From Pontibacillus salicampi (lineage in GTDB: Bacteria > Bacillota > Bacilli > Bacillales > BH030062), in assembly GCF_042434395.1 (NCBI RefSeq), contig NZ_JBHLTP010000003.1, positions 248,001-312,000 on the forward strand: a stretch of DNA of 64,000 nucleotides, in the 5' to 3' direction. Below the pieces are notes generated by a model that did not search any database, had not been told where the DNA came from, and saw only the letters and a program-made list of their open reading frames with translations. This document shows, in pieces, positions 33,991 through 42,940 of this stretch. The position numbers and the translations under genes are program-made. Position 1 is the first letter of the stretch, and every line of letters begins with the position of its first letter.

Positions 33991-34338
33991 TTATTTAATT
34001 GCTTTATGGTAATCATCTTTCACACTTCGGTCCCATAGTTTTACACCACTTCTATATGCGGCTCTGGAAATCATATGACCTGATACAGGGGCAGTAAGTA
34101 ATACGAAGATAATACCAAGAATTAATTTACCGCTAACTATCCCATGTTCAATGAACATAAATAAGAATGCGCCAATCATAATTCCCGCAACACCAAGCGT
34201 TGCCCCTTTAGTTGCAGCATGTAATCGAGTGTACACATCTGGGAAACGAATGATGCCAATGGAACTAGACAATATAAAGAAAGTTCCACTTATGAGAAAG
34301 ATAATGATAACGATATGCCATAACATTTCAATCAACAT
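33991..34338 (-). CDS. mrpG: Na+/H+ antiporter subunit G
   Basis: 115 residues from ATG at 34338; in-frame starts also exist at 34356 (GTG) and 34326 (ATG, one base after the mrpF stop), and none has a strong site. Three membrane helices, with the conserved SSIGIIRFPDVYTRLHAATK motif followed by a second helix and FVLLTAPVSGHMISRAAYR. Last gene of the mrp operon and a small structural subunit of the hetero-oligomeric antiporter. Confidence 0.93.
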   Translation of the reverse strand: MLIEMLWHIVIIIFLISGTFFILSSSIGIIRFPDVYTRLHAATKGATLGVAGIMIGAFLFMFIEHGIVSGKLILGIIFVLLTAPVSGHMISRAAYRSGVKLWDRSVKDDYHKAIK

Positions 34339-34639
34339 CTCGTTCAATGATAACACCCTTTTCTAGGAATTTTGCAATGGCTATAGTACCAATAAATAAC
34401 AAAATACCAATCAATAATATAACATCATTCAATTTAGTAGTGACAAGATAGATGGCAATAAGGCCAGCTAACGCCATAAGGTTAATACCAATCGTATCGA
34501 GCGCAACGGCCCGGTCTGGGTTAGTAGGACCTTTAATGGCACGATAGAGAAGCAAAATGATGGATATGGATACAACTCCTATACAAATTTCCGTTACGCT
34601 GTAGAGAATGGTCTCTGTAAGCTCTAGAGCTTCCTTCAC
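34328..34639 (-). CDS. mrpF: Na+/H+ antiporter subunit F
   Basis: 103 residues. Three membrane helices with the YRAIKGPTNPDRAVALDTIGINLMAL motif typical of MrpF/MnhF. GTG start at 34639 overlaps the mrpE stop by one base (TAGTG), with AAGGAGGTGA upstream inside mrpE. MrpF has been linked to cholate efflux in B. subtilis. Confidence 0.94.
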   Translation of the reverse strand: MKEALELTETILYSVTEICIGVVSISIILLLYRAIKGPTNPDRAVALDTIGINLMALAGLIAIYLVTTKLNDVILLIGILLFIGTIAIAKFLEKGVIIERDVD

Positions 34640-35115
34640 TATCTTGTCACCTCCTTAATGGCACGTTCAAAGGAATCTTTAATGGCACTGATTTCTTCCT
34701 CAACATCCTCTATATTCATAGCATGAACGTATATATAGGAATGATCATTTGAAACCGCAATGGATAATGTTCCTGGAGTAAGCGTAACAAGATTAGCCAA
34801 TAGGGTAATCTCCCAGTTGCTTTTCAAGTCAATCGGTAAGGCGAAAATACCAGGTTCCATGTTCAGGTTTGGTTTGTACACCCATTTGAGGATGGAGATG
34901 TTGGAGAGTATTAATTCCTTCGCAAACAATAAAACCAAATAAACAATCTTAAATAAACGCTTCATATAAAACTCATCTGGGATAAATCTCTGCAATAAGA
35001 ACAGGAGGACAATTCCCAATAAATAACCAAGGACGAAGTTGCTAAATGAATAGCTCTCATTCAGGAACATCCACATGATGGCTATTGTTATATTTAATAC
35101 AATTTGAAAAGGCAT
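34639..35115 (-). CDS. mrpE: Na+/H+ antiporter subunit E
   Basis: 158 residues. N-terminal hydrophobic region (about 1-75), then a cytoplasmic-type domain with NWEITLLANLVTLTPGTLSIAVS, the MrpE signature, and a C-terminal helix (IKDSFERAIKEV). Seven bases after mrpD. Confidence 0.95.
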   Translation of the reverse strand: MPFQIVLNITIAIMWMFLNESYSFSNFVLGYLLGIVLLFLLQRFIPDEFYMKRLFKIVYLVLLFAKELILSNISILKWVYKPNLNMEPGIFALPIDLKSNWEITLLANLVTLTPGTLSIAVSNDHSYIYVHAMNIEDVEEEISAIKDSFERAIKEVTR

Positions 35116-35122
35116 AAGTAGT

Positions 35123-36604
35123 TTACTCCTTTAATACGGATTCAATATATTCGGATGGGTCTAGTAAATAGGTGGAAATATCCTCTACAAATGGATAAAC
35201 CAGCTCTGCGCCCGCCCCAAGGAACACTGAGAAGAAAACTAGGAATGCAATCGGCCAAGTGTATTTCTTGGACAAGGTGAGGTTCGGAGTGATTGTGTCA
35301 TCTTTCTCTCCCCAGAATCCTTGGATAAAGATTCGAATCATGGAGAAAAGAATCAACAGACTCGTAATTAAACCTACTATAACCAGAGCTATTCTGCCTT
35401 GTTCTAAACCAGCCTGCAATAATAGCAGTTTGCCAATAAATCCGCTGAACGGCGGTATGCCTGCCAGAGTGATAGAAGCGATTAAGAACAACCAGCCAAG
35501 TACAGGGTAGTGATGAATTAATCCACCCATTTTTCGTAAGTCACTCGTACCTGCAAGAGCAGCAATAGCTCCAACAAGTAAAAACAGTGATCCTTTTACA
35601 ATCATATCATGTACTAAATAGTAAACAGAGCCAGAGAGTGAGGCTTCCGTATTTAAGCCAATGCCCATTAGCATGAACCCAACTGCAGGAATGATATTGT
35701 ACGCTACGATTAGTTTAATATTGTGTGTGGATAACGCGCCAATTACTCCAAAGAGCATGGTAAAGGCAGCTAGCCATAAAAATAACTGATGTGTTATATC
35801 GGTATCATGTACAAATATAATCGTAAACACTCTAATAATAGAATAGATGCCCACTTTAGTTAGGAGAGCTCCAAACAATGCAGATACTACAGGGTTAGGA
35901 ACAATATAGGATTTAGGTAACCAATAATATAGTGGGAAAATCGCTGCCTTCGTAGCAAACACAAAGAATAATAGTATAGCGATTGTAGTTAAGATTCCTT
36001 TTTGGTCCACTTGCTGTACACGTTCTCCAATTTGAGCCATGTTGACTGTACCAACTACTGAATATAAGAAAGAAATTACAGTAACAAAAAGAATGGAGGA
36101 AAACAGATTTAACAGCACGTATTTAATGGATTCTCTTAATTGAACCTTCCCTGAACCCAACACAATTAACCCGTATGAGGCCATAAGCAGCACCTCAAAG
36201 AAAACAAATAGGTTAAAGAGGTCGCCGGTTAAGAAAGCACCGGAAACGCCAGTGATGAGAAGAAAGAAAAAGGTATAGAAGTAGAAGGATTCCTGTTTCT
36301 CTGACAAGCTTCTTGAGGCATAGAATACACAAGCTACTCCAATAATATTGGTAGTAATAATTAGTAGAACAGAAAGCATATCCGCTACAAGGATAATACC
36401 GTAGGGAGCTTTCCATCCACCTGTTTCTAGTATGACAGATCCGTTCATTGACACTTCATATCCAAGGTATAATGCTATAGCTAAACTTACAATTGCCATA
36501 ATTTTCGAGAATAATCGCACGAATGTAAGCTTCCGAGGAATGAAGGCCGCTATGATTCCCGATAGGAGTGGTATTAGTATAGGTAATACGGCTAAATTAC
36601 TCAT
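35123..36604 (-). CDS. mrpD: Na+/H+ antiporter subunit D
   Basis: 493 residues with about 14 membrane helices; related to complex I NuoN/M-type subunits. Conserved segments FEVLLMASYGLIVLGSG, TKAAIFPLYYWLPKSY and HDMIVKGSLFLLVG carry the glutamate, lysine and histidine residues of the proton path. Overlaps the mrpC stop by 8 bases. Confidence 0.97.
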   Translation of the reverse strand: MSNLAVLPILIPLLSGIIAAFIPRKLTFVRLFSKIMAIVSLAIALYLGYEVSMNGSVILETGGWKAPYGIILVADMLSVLLIITTNIIGVACVFYASRSLSEKQESFYFYTFFFLLITGVSGAFLTGDLFNLFVFFEVLLMASYGLIVLGSGKVQLRESIKYVLLNLFSSILFVTVISFLYSVVGTVNMAQIGERVQQVDQKGILTTIAILLFFVFATKAAIFPLYYWLPKSYIVPNPVVSALFGALLTKVGIYSIIRVFTIIFVHDTDITHQLFLWLAAFTMLFGVIGALSTHNIKLIVAYNIIPAVGFMLMGIGLNTEASLSGSVYYLVHDMIVKGSLFLLVGAIAALAGTSDLRKMGGLIHHYPVLGWLFLIASITLAGIPPFSGFIGKLLLLQAGLEQGRIALVIVGLITSLLILFSMIRIFIQGFWGEKDDTITPNLTLSKKYTWPIAFLVFFSVFLGAGAELVYPFVEDISTYLLDPSEYIESVLKE

Positions 36605-36935
36605 GATCGCTGCCCCTTAATTCGTCCATATTGTCTGTTTCGTTTAATTGAGAAGCTCTATAAGCCAACACTAGTAAAAAGCTGGTAACACCAAAGCTTA
36701 TTACGATAGAGGTCAAAATGAGAGCTTGAGGTAGAGGGTCTACATAATTTGTTACACCCTCTACTAAAATAGGAGGTTTCCCTCGCTTTAGCTTACCCAT
36801 TGTTAAGATAAACAAGTGTGCTCCGTGAGATAATAATGCAGTACCTATAACAATACGAAGCATTTGCTTTTGAAGTAGGTTGTAAATGCCAGTGGCAAAT
36901 AATATACCAGCTAACATGGAAGTAACTATTTCCAT
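36597..36935 (-). CDS. mrpC: Na+/H+ antiporter subunit C
   Basis: 112 residues from ATG at 36935, immediately after the mrpA stop, with AAGGAGG in the last mrpA codons. A longer frame to 36959 overlaps mrpA and lacks a site. NuoK-like, three helices, with SHGAHLFIL and DPLPQALILTSIVISFG. In the usual A-B-C order mrpB would lie between mrpA and this gene, but there is no room for it. Confidence 0.95.
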   Translation of the reverse strand: MEIVTSMLAGILFATGIYNLLQKQMLRIVIGTALLSHGAHLFILTMGKLKRGKPPILVEGVTNYVDPLPQALILTSIVISFGVTSFLLVLAYRASQLNETDNMDELRGSDHE

Positions 36936-36936
36936 C

Positions 36937-39270
36937 TTATTCGGCCTCCTTCTTACCACGGCGAAGTTTAATCATTCCATAGATGCCAAGAGCTGCAATG
37001 CCGAGTACAGCAATCTCGAATAACGTATCGAGTCCACGCATATCGACAAGGATGACGTTTACAACGTTTTTACCGCCACCGAGTGATTTGGAGGTTTCTA
37101 AGAAATAATCAGAGATAGGCTCAAACCACTTACTGTTATAAGAAGAAATTCCAACCAGCGTCATCATAGCTCCAAATGCAATCGCAATGGTTCCGTTCAA
37201 TAATTTCGTCCCAAAGGATTCCTGCCTTTTTTCAAGCTTAGGAAGATGCATAAAGGCTAGTAGGAACAATGCAACAGTGACCGTTTCAATGATCAATTGT
37301 GTTAGGGCAAGGTCAGGTGCTCTATACAAGACAAATAGTATAGATAATCCATAACCGACAACACCCAGGATGAGAATGGCCGCGATACGGTTGTTGGTAA
37401 ATATTGTAGCAATGGCTGCGAATATCATCATTCCTACTACTAATAATTCCGGTATAGTAATGGAAGCTGTGGCTGTCCCTTGGAGGCTGATACCTTCTGT
37501 TAAGAACAGCACGGCAAACGTAACTATTATGATGGCAGATAGTACATATTGTACATAATGCTTTATAGACCCAGTCATATAGGTTTTAGTCAATGCTGAG
37601 GAGAAGCTTTCTGCTTTATCAACCAGCCAATCATATACCCTGTTAAAGCTCAAGGTTCCTGGGAATACGGAGTAAATCCGATTCCATCGTGTTCGAGTCA
37701 TAGTAAGCAGGGTACCAATTGCGACCACAGCTAAGGACATAAATAGCGGTGGTTTCCATCCATGCCAGAATTTGATGTGCTTGTCTGTTTCTTTTTCGTT
37801 AATGGCTTCATACACGTGACCAAGAAGCGGTTCATTAACGAAATGAGGGAATAGACCGATGATAATAACACCTAATACTAGAATAATTGGTGAAATTAGC
37901 ATTCCAAATGGAGCCTCGTGTGCCTTCTTCGGAAGCTCCTCTTCTTGATATTTTCCTCTGAAAGTACCAAAGAATAAATACATGGAATACACAAAAGTAA
38001 AAATACTGCCAAGTACTGCTAAATAAGGGAAGATGGTTGAAAGCAAGGAAGCGTAAGAAACCTCTTCCGCTAAGTGTACAGATGCATCAAAGAACAATTC
38101 TTTACTATAGAATCCATTTAAGAATGGCAACGGCACTCCTGCCATAGAAAAGGTACCGAATAACGCTAATGTTGCCGTTATGGGCATTAATGTCATAAGC
38201 CCGCCAAGCTTTCGAATATCTCTTGTACCCGTTTCATGGTCGACTATGCCTGCTACCATAAAGAGGCTTCCTTTAAAGGTAGCATGGTTCAGAATATGAA
38301 AGACAGCAGCAAAAATGGCTGTACTCGTACCAAAGCCAAGCATTGCCATAATCATTCCAAGCTGACTAATTGTAGAATAAGCTAAAATCCCTTTTAAATC
38401 TGTCTGTCGAACAGCCATAAAGGAGCCCCAGCAAAGGGTAGCAATACCAAAACTGCTCACGATGATAAAGAACCACTCGCTTTGTGCGAAAATCGGTAAA
38501 AAGCGAGCGATAAGAAAGATACCGGCTTTAACCATCGTAGCTGAGTGCAGATAGGCACTAACAGGAGTTGGTGCTTCCATAGCATCTGGCAGCCAGATGT
38601 GGAATGGAAACTGAGCTGACTTAGTAAACGCACCAAGAAATACAAACCCTAAAATCCACCCAAAGTATGGGCTGTTAAAAATAACATCCTTCTGTTCCAT
38701 CATAGTTTGGATACTAGTCGTATCGGCTGCAATATTTAATAAGATTAAACCGCCCAGTAAACTCAAACCACCAAAAACCGTAATAAGCATGGATTTTAAT
38801 GCACCATAGCGGGAGCCTTTCCGATGATTCCAATATCCAATTAATAAGAAGGAAGACAGGGACGTTAACTCCCAGAATGTGTACAGAACATAAATGTTGT
38901 CGGAGAATACCACTCCAAACATAGCAGCCATAAACATGAGTAAATACACGTAAAAATGAGCTAATTGTTCTGTTTTATGTAAGTAATACACGGAATACAG
39001 GACAACAAGGGTACCGATTCCACTAATAAGTAAACCGAACAGCAGCCCCAAGCCATCGATATAAAAAGAAAAGTTAATATGGAGGGACGGGATCCATGGA
39101 TAGGATTCTTTTATTGGAGAGAATCCACTCCCGACCTTCGAGATAAGATAAATAAACACACTTAAAGGAACTAGCAAAACAAACCAGCCTGTGTGTATTT
39201 TATCTTTGAGCCTGCTTAATAAAGGTATAAAAATCGCAAAAAGTAAAGGTAAAAATACAGCAATTAACAT
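36937..39270 (-). CDS. mrpA: Na+/H+ antiporter subunit A
   Basis: 777 residues, about 20 membrane helices. NuoL-like core with YTFWELTSLSSFLLIG, TKSAQFPFHIWLPDAMEAPTPVSAYLHSATMVKAG and ILNHATFKGSLF, then the C-terminal MbhD/E-like part ending RGLDTLFEIAVLGIAALGIYGM. B. subtilis MrpA is about 800 residues, so this one is not fused to MrpB. It leads the operon; about 240 bases upstream are non-coding. Confidence 0.97.
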   Translation of the reverse strand: MLIAVFLPLLFAIFIPLLSRLKDKIHTGWFVLLVPLSVFIYLISKVGSGFSPIKESYPWIPSLHINFSFYIDGLGLLFGLLISGIGTLVVLYSVYYLHKTEQLAHFYVYLLMFMAAMFGVVFSDNIYVLYTFWELTSLSSFLLIGYWNHRKGSRYGALKSMLITVFGGLSLLGGLILLNIAADTTSIQTMMEQKDVIFNSPYFGWILGFVFLGAFTKSAQFPFHIWLPDAMEAPTPVSAYLHSATMVKAGIFLIARFLPIFAQSEWFFIIVSSFGIATLCWGSFMAVRQTDLKGILAYSTISQLGMIMAMLGFGTSTAIFAAVFHILNHATFKGSLFMVAGIVDHETGTRDIRKLGGLMTLMPITATLALFGTFSMAGVPLPFLNGFYSKELFFDASVHLAEEVSYASLLSTIFPYLAVLGSIFTFVYSMYLFFGTFRGKYQEEELPKKAHEAPFGMLISPIILVLGVIIIGLFPHFVNEPLLGHVYEAINEKETDKHIKFWHGWKPPLFMSLAVVAIGTLLTMTRTRWNRIYSVFPGTLSFNRVYDWLVDKAESFSSALTKTYMTGSIKHYVQYVLSAIIIVTFAVLFLTEGISLQGTATASITIPELLVVGMMIFAAIATIFTNNRIAAILILGVVGYGLSILFVLYRAPDLALTQLIIETVTVALFLLAFMHLPKLEKRQESFGTKLLNGTIAIAFGAMMTLVGISSYNSKWFEPISDYFLETSKSLGGGKNVVNVILVDMRGLDTLFEIAVLGIAALGIYGMIKLRRGKKEAE

Positions 39271-39510
39271 TCAGCCTTAATCCTCCCACGTTGTGTAAAG
39301 GTTTATATTTCCTCTCACATACGAATTTCGTGTTGTATTTATATCCATTCCATTGTAATCAAAAAATGTGGTTCGATTCAACTAATGATACCTACCAAAC
39401 GCTATTGGAATGCAATTGGGAAAGGAATGGATACTATCTAAAGAAACTATAAGATTCAGTTTACCCATAAAGAGAGTCGTTGAGTAATCTTAATATGTTT
39501 ATTAACTACA
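39271..39510. other. non-coding stretch upstream of mrpA with a distant inverted repeat
   Basis: No gene supported. TATCCATTCC (39342-39351) recurs inverted as GGAATGGATA (39424-39433), 72 bases apart. The promoter of mrpA must lie here on the minus strand, but I see no clear consensus. Confidence 0.4.
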
Positions 39511-39541
39511 AAAAAAACCTTATCACAATTAAGTGATAAGG
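39511..39541 (-). terminator. sda terminator
   Basis: CCTTATCAC (39518-39526) with GTGATAAGG (39533-39541). A run of As at 39511-39517 gives a U-tract on the minus strand. Confidence 0.9.
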
Positions 39542-39555
39542 TATAGAAGAATTGC

Positions 39556-39696
39556 CTAACTTGTTCTTCTAATAGGGTAGGTGAGAGATCTTCGTTGTAG
39601 TTCTTCTTCAATAAGCTGAATAAATTCAGAGCTTAAATTCAATTCAATGGCTTTTTGATAGGACTCTACTAACAGTTCGTCAGACAAATGCTCCAT
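39556..39696 (-). CDS. sda: sporulation checkpoint inhibitor Sda
   Basis: 46 residues, exactly the B. subtilis length, with LSDELLVESYQKAIELNL, FIQLIEEELQRRSL and a short basic end. Sda binds the histidine kinases KinA/KinB and blocks Spo0A phosphorylation when replication is disturbed. Two helices form the hairpin, with the Leu-Ser-Asp N-cap. The ATG (39696) has only a poor site directly upstream. A strong AGGAGGT lies about 30 bases upstream and serves a possible short leader frame. DnaA-type boxes lie further upstream. Confidence 0.93.
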   Translation of the reverse strand: MEHLSDELLVESYQKAIELNLSSEFIQLIEEELQRRSLTYPIRRTS

Positions 39697-39839
39697 ATGA
39701 ACTCGCCAGCAATAAAGACAGGCTCACACCTCCTATAGGAAATACATGTAACCGTTTATCTCAAAGAGTTGTTCGTACAAGTGATTGTTTGAATGTAAAT
39801 TAACTTTATCATGAATTACAAAGCCCCACAACTACCATG

Positions 39840-39938
39840 ATATCCACAGGCAATTGTATATAACTTGTTAATAACGCGAAAATATTGGAAGAATAAACCA
39901 TGGTTACGCTGTGGGTAATGTGGAGCAAGTTATCCACA
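39840..39938. promoter_or_regulatory. DnaA-box cluster upstream of sda
   Basis: TTATCCACA perfect at 39930-39938; ATATCCACA at 39840-39848 and TTACCCACA (minus, 39910-39918) each differ by one base. A weaker TGCTCCACA (minus, 39919-39927) adjoins. In B. subtilis DnaA controls sda transcription through such boxes; the same logic is inferred here. Distance to the sda start is 145-240 bases. Confidence 0.8.
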
Positions 39939-40158
39939 CTTTCAAATTTGTAGGAATTTGTCGAACACTTTCTTGCATTTTTTATTAGACAGACTTACAA
40001 TGAATATCTTTCGACAACCATATGCTATCTACTAATCATTTTTATGTGCTATAGGAGAAGAAAAAAGATAAAAAAGTTAAAGTTTCTTTTGAAAGGGAAA
40101 GCTAAATTGTATATCATGAGTAAGTGGTGAATTGTCCGGAATTAATGAGGTGAACCTT

Positions 40159-40689
40159 GTGTTGAAAATGTTTTTACCAAATGAACATGTTGAATCTATA
40201 TTTGAAATACGACCTTCTGAGCTGAAAGAGAAGGGCATTAAAGGTGTAGTCACAGATTTAGACAATACGCTTGTGGCGTGGGACCAAAGAGATGCTACAC
40301 CTGAAATTGTCGAGTGGTTTAAGCTGATGAAGGATAATGGTATTCAAGTAACCATTATATCGAACAATAATGAAAATCGTGTCACTACCTTCTCAGAACC
40401 GCTGAATATTCCATTTATATATAGTGCCAGAAAACCACTTAGACAGGCCTTCCGAAAAGCAAGGAAATCCATGAACCTGGAAAAAGGGGAAATAGCAGTA
40501 GTTGGTGATCAGTTATTGACGGATGTCCTAGGAGGAAATCGTGCTAATTTGTACACGATATTAGTCGTTCCGATTGTCCAGACAGACGGGTTTATTACTA
40601 GATTTAATCGTAAAATAGAGCGCCGTTTGTTGAACTGGTTCCGAAAACGAGGAAAGATTTCATGGGAGGAACAGAAATGGAAAAAATGA
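40159..40689 (+). CDS. YqeG-family HAD phosphatase
   Basis: 176 residues from GTG at 40159, which gives the N-terminus MLKMFLP as in B. subtilis YqeG. A HAD-type phosphatase with DLDNTLVAWD (nucleophile and acid Asp), the SNNNE motif, and GDQLLTDVLGGNR. Substrate unknown; the family is called a mitochondrial PGP phosphatase-like or YqeG group. First of the yqeG-yqeH-aroE-yhbY cluster. The next gene starts 13 bases before its end. Confidence 0.9.
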   Translation: MLKMFLPNEHVESIFEIRPSELKEKGIKGVVTDLDNTLVAWDQRDATPEIVEWFKLMKDNGIQVTIISNNNENRVTTFSEPLNIPFIYSARKPLRQAFRKARKSMNLEKGEIAVVGDQLLTDVLGGNRANLYTILVVPIVQTDGFITRFNRKIERRLLNWFRKRGKISWEEQKWKK

Positions 40690-41777
40690 TTTGTCAGGGC
40701 TGCGGGGCAGAAATTCAGACCGAGGACCAAAGCGCACCAGGATACGCTCCTGCTTCAGCATTGCAGCGAACTGAAATTATCTGTAAACGCTGCTTTCGTT
40801 TGAAGCATTATAATGAGGTTCAGGACGTTGATTTAACGAATGATGACTTTCTGGAGATGTTAAATCAGATTGGTGAGGCAAATGGTATCATTGTTAAAAT
40901 TATCGATATCTTTGACTTTAACGGTAGCTTTATCCAGGGCCTGCCTCGATTTACAGGGAATAAACCGATTCTGTTAGTTGGTAATAAAGTGGATCTATTA
41001 CCTAAATCGGTGAACCCTAATAAAGTAAAGCAATGGATGAGAAAATCTGCAAAAGATCAGGGTCTAAAGGTAACAGATGTTCATCTCGTATCTGCCAAAA
41101 GCGGAGAAGGTATGCAAGATACGGCAAATGCAATGGACCAGCTGAGGAAAGGGCAGGATGTATATGTAGTTGGCTGTACGAACGTAGGAAAATCTACGTT
41201 TATTAATCATCTTATACACAGCTCGACCGGAGAAAAGGAAGCTATCACAACTTCCTATTTTCCTGGTACCACACTAGGTTTTATCGATATACCATTGGAT
41301 GATTCCTCTTCTCTCTTTGATACGCCTGGTATTATTAATCATCATCAGATGGCCCATTATGTATCGAGAAACGATTTGAAGCAGATTACACCTAATAAAG
41401 AAGTGAAGCCTAAAACGTATCAATTAAATGAAAATCAAACCCTCTATATTGGCGGGTTAGCTCGTCTTGATTTTGAGAAGGGGGAAAGGCACTCCTTTGT
41501 GTGCTATTTCTCTAATGATTTACTCATTCATCGCACAAAACTAGAAAATGCAGATGAATTGTATGAGAAACAGGTAGGAGACATGCTGAGTCCTCCAGAT
41601 GAAGAAACAAGATCCCAATTACCTCCATTAAAAGCACAATCCTTTTATGTTGAAGATGGAAAAACAGATATTGTGTTTTCAGGGCTTGGATGGATTACCG
41701 TTCCAGAGGGAGGAGTCTCTATTACGGCACATACCCCTGAAGGAGTTCGAGTTTCCTTGCGTTCATCATTAATATAA
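40677..41777 (+). CDS. yqeH: YqeH circularly permuted GTPase (30S assembly)
   Basis: 366 residues from ATG 40677, after GGGAGGA. An N-terminal zinc finger (CQGC and CKRC), then a GTPase with permuted motifs: G4 NKVD comes before G1 GCTNVGKS and G3 DTPG. A C-terminal RNA-binding region follows. B. subtilis YqeH is needed for 16S rRNA and small-subunit assembly. Confidence 0.96.
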   Translation: MEKMICQGCGAEIQTEDQSAPGYAPASALQRTEIICKRCFRLKHYNEVQDVDLTNDDFLEMLNQIGEANGIIVKIIDIFDFNGSFIQGLPRFTGNKPILLVGNKVDLLPKSVNPNKVKQWMRKSAKDQGLKVTDVHLVSAKSGEGMQDTANAMDQLRKGQDVYVVGCTNVGKSTFINHLIHSSTGEKEAITTSYFPGTTLGFIDIPLDDSSSLFDTPGIINHHQMAHYVSRNDLKQITPNKEVKPKTYQLNENQTLYIGGLARLDFEKGERHSFVCYFSNDLLIHRTKLENADELYEKQVGDMLSPPDEETRSQLPPLKAQSFYVEDGKTDIVFSGLGWITVPEGGVSITAHTPEGVRVSLRSSLI

Positions 41778-41794
41778 GCAGGAGGGAGTACAGT

Positions 41795-42634
41795 ATGAAT
41801 TATCTTTTCGGATTAATTGGGTATCCTGCCAAACACTCAAAGTCTCCTTGGATTCATCAGCATTTCTTGGATCAACAAAGCTTACATGGTGCATATCAGA
41901 TTTGGGAAACGTCTCCTGAAGGGCTCAAAGACACGTTATCCTCCATGAAAAAATTGGCTGTAGATGGGTTTAACGTCACGGTACCATATAAGGAAAAAGT
42001 GATGGATTATTTGGACGAAATTGATCCTTACGCCGAAAAAGTAGGTGCAGTTAATACGGTACTTTTGCGAGATGGTAAGTGGATTGGTTACAATACGGAT
42101 GGAAGAGGTTTTGTTCGTTCGCTCCAAGAAACATATCCACATACTCGTTTATCGGAGAAAAAAGCGCTGCTTATAGGTGCTGGTGGAGCGGCAAGGGGAA
42201 TATATGCAGCTTTATTAGAGGAGAATATGCAGCGAGTAGATATTGCAAACCGAACGAAGGAACGTGCAGAGGCGTTGCTGCCTTTAAATACCTCTAGTGC
42301 ATCATCTTCCGCATTATCTTTTCAAGAAGCAGAGGATAATCTTGCCAAGTATGATATTGTCATTCAAACGACTTCAGTTGGGATGACACCGAACGATACG
42401 GCAAAGCCGTTTGCTTTAAATCATGTGAAAGACGGAGCAATTGTTGCTGATATTATATATAAACCATTCGAAACGGTGCTGTTACAAGAAGCGCGAGAAA
42501 AAGGTGCAAATATCCTGCATGGACATGGCATGCTTGTATATCAAGCAGCGTTGGCATTTGAATTATGGACAGGAACACATGTCGAAGCCAGCCAACTCCT
42601 TAAAGAATTTGAACAACAATTGAAAGGTGATTAA
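41795..42634 (+). CDS. aroE: shikimate dehydrogenase (NADP+)
   Basis: 279 residues. Reduces 3-dehydroshikimate to shikimate (aromatic amino-acid pathway). Substrate loop SKSPWIHQHF, catalytic lysine in FNVTVPYKE and Asp in NTDGRGFV, then NADP fold GAGGAARGI. The 18-base gap from yqeH carries CAGGAGGGAG. The placement of aroE in a ribosome-assembly cluster is normal for Bacillaceae. Confidence 0.97.
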   Translation: MNYLFGLIGYPAKHSKSPWIHQHFLDQQSLHGAYQIWETSPEGLKDTLSSMKKLAVDGFNVTVPYKEKVMDYLDEIDPYAEKVGAVNTVLLRDGKWIGYNTDGRGFVRSLQETYPHTRLSEKKALLIGAGGAARGIYAALLEENMQRVDIANRTKERAEALLPLNTSSASSSALSFQEAEDNLAKYDIVIQTTSVGMTPNDTAKPFALNHVKDGAIVADIIYKPFETVLLQEAREKGANILHGHGMLVYQAALAFELWTGTHVEASQLLKEFEQQLKGD

Positions 42635-42636
42635 TT

Positions 42637-42927
42637 ATGCTAACCGGTAAACAAAAACGATTTTTACGCTCTAAAGCTCACCACCTTAATCCTATATTTC
42701 AAGTAGGCAAGACGGGTGTAACAGATAATATGATTAACCAGATTGCTGATGTGTTAGAGAAACGAGAACTAATTAAAATCAGTATTCTACAGAATAATTT
42801 TGATGATAAAAATGAAGTAGCAAATGAGCTAGCTCAAGGCTCAGGGGCTGAAGTGGTCCAGATTATCGGAAATACCATTGTATTATACAAAGAATCTACC
42901 GAGAACAAGGAAATCCAACTACCGTAA
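42637..42927 (+). CDS. yhbY: YhbY-family RNA-binding protein (YqeI)
   Basis: 96 residues. A CRM domain with KQKRFLRSKAHHLNPIFQVGKTG and the GxxG-like RNA-binding loop. Associates with pre-50S particles in E. coli. Two bases after aroE, and its stop is 13 bases before nadD. Confidence 0.95.
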   Translation: MLTGKQKRFLRSKAHHLNPIFQVGKTGVTDNMINQIADVLEKRELIKISILQNNFDDKNEVANELAQGSGAEVVQIIGNTIVLYKESTENKEIQLP

Positions 42928-42940
42928 AAAGGGGTATAGC

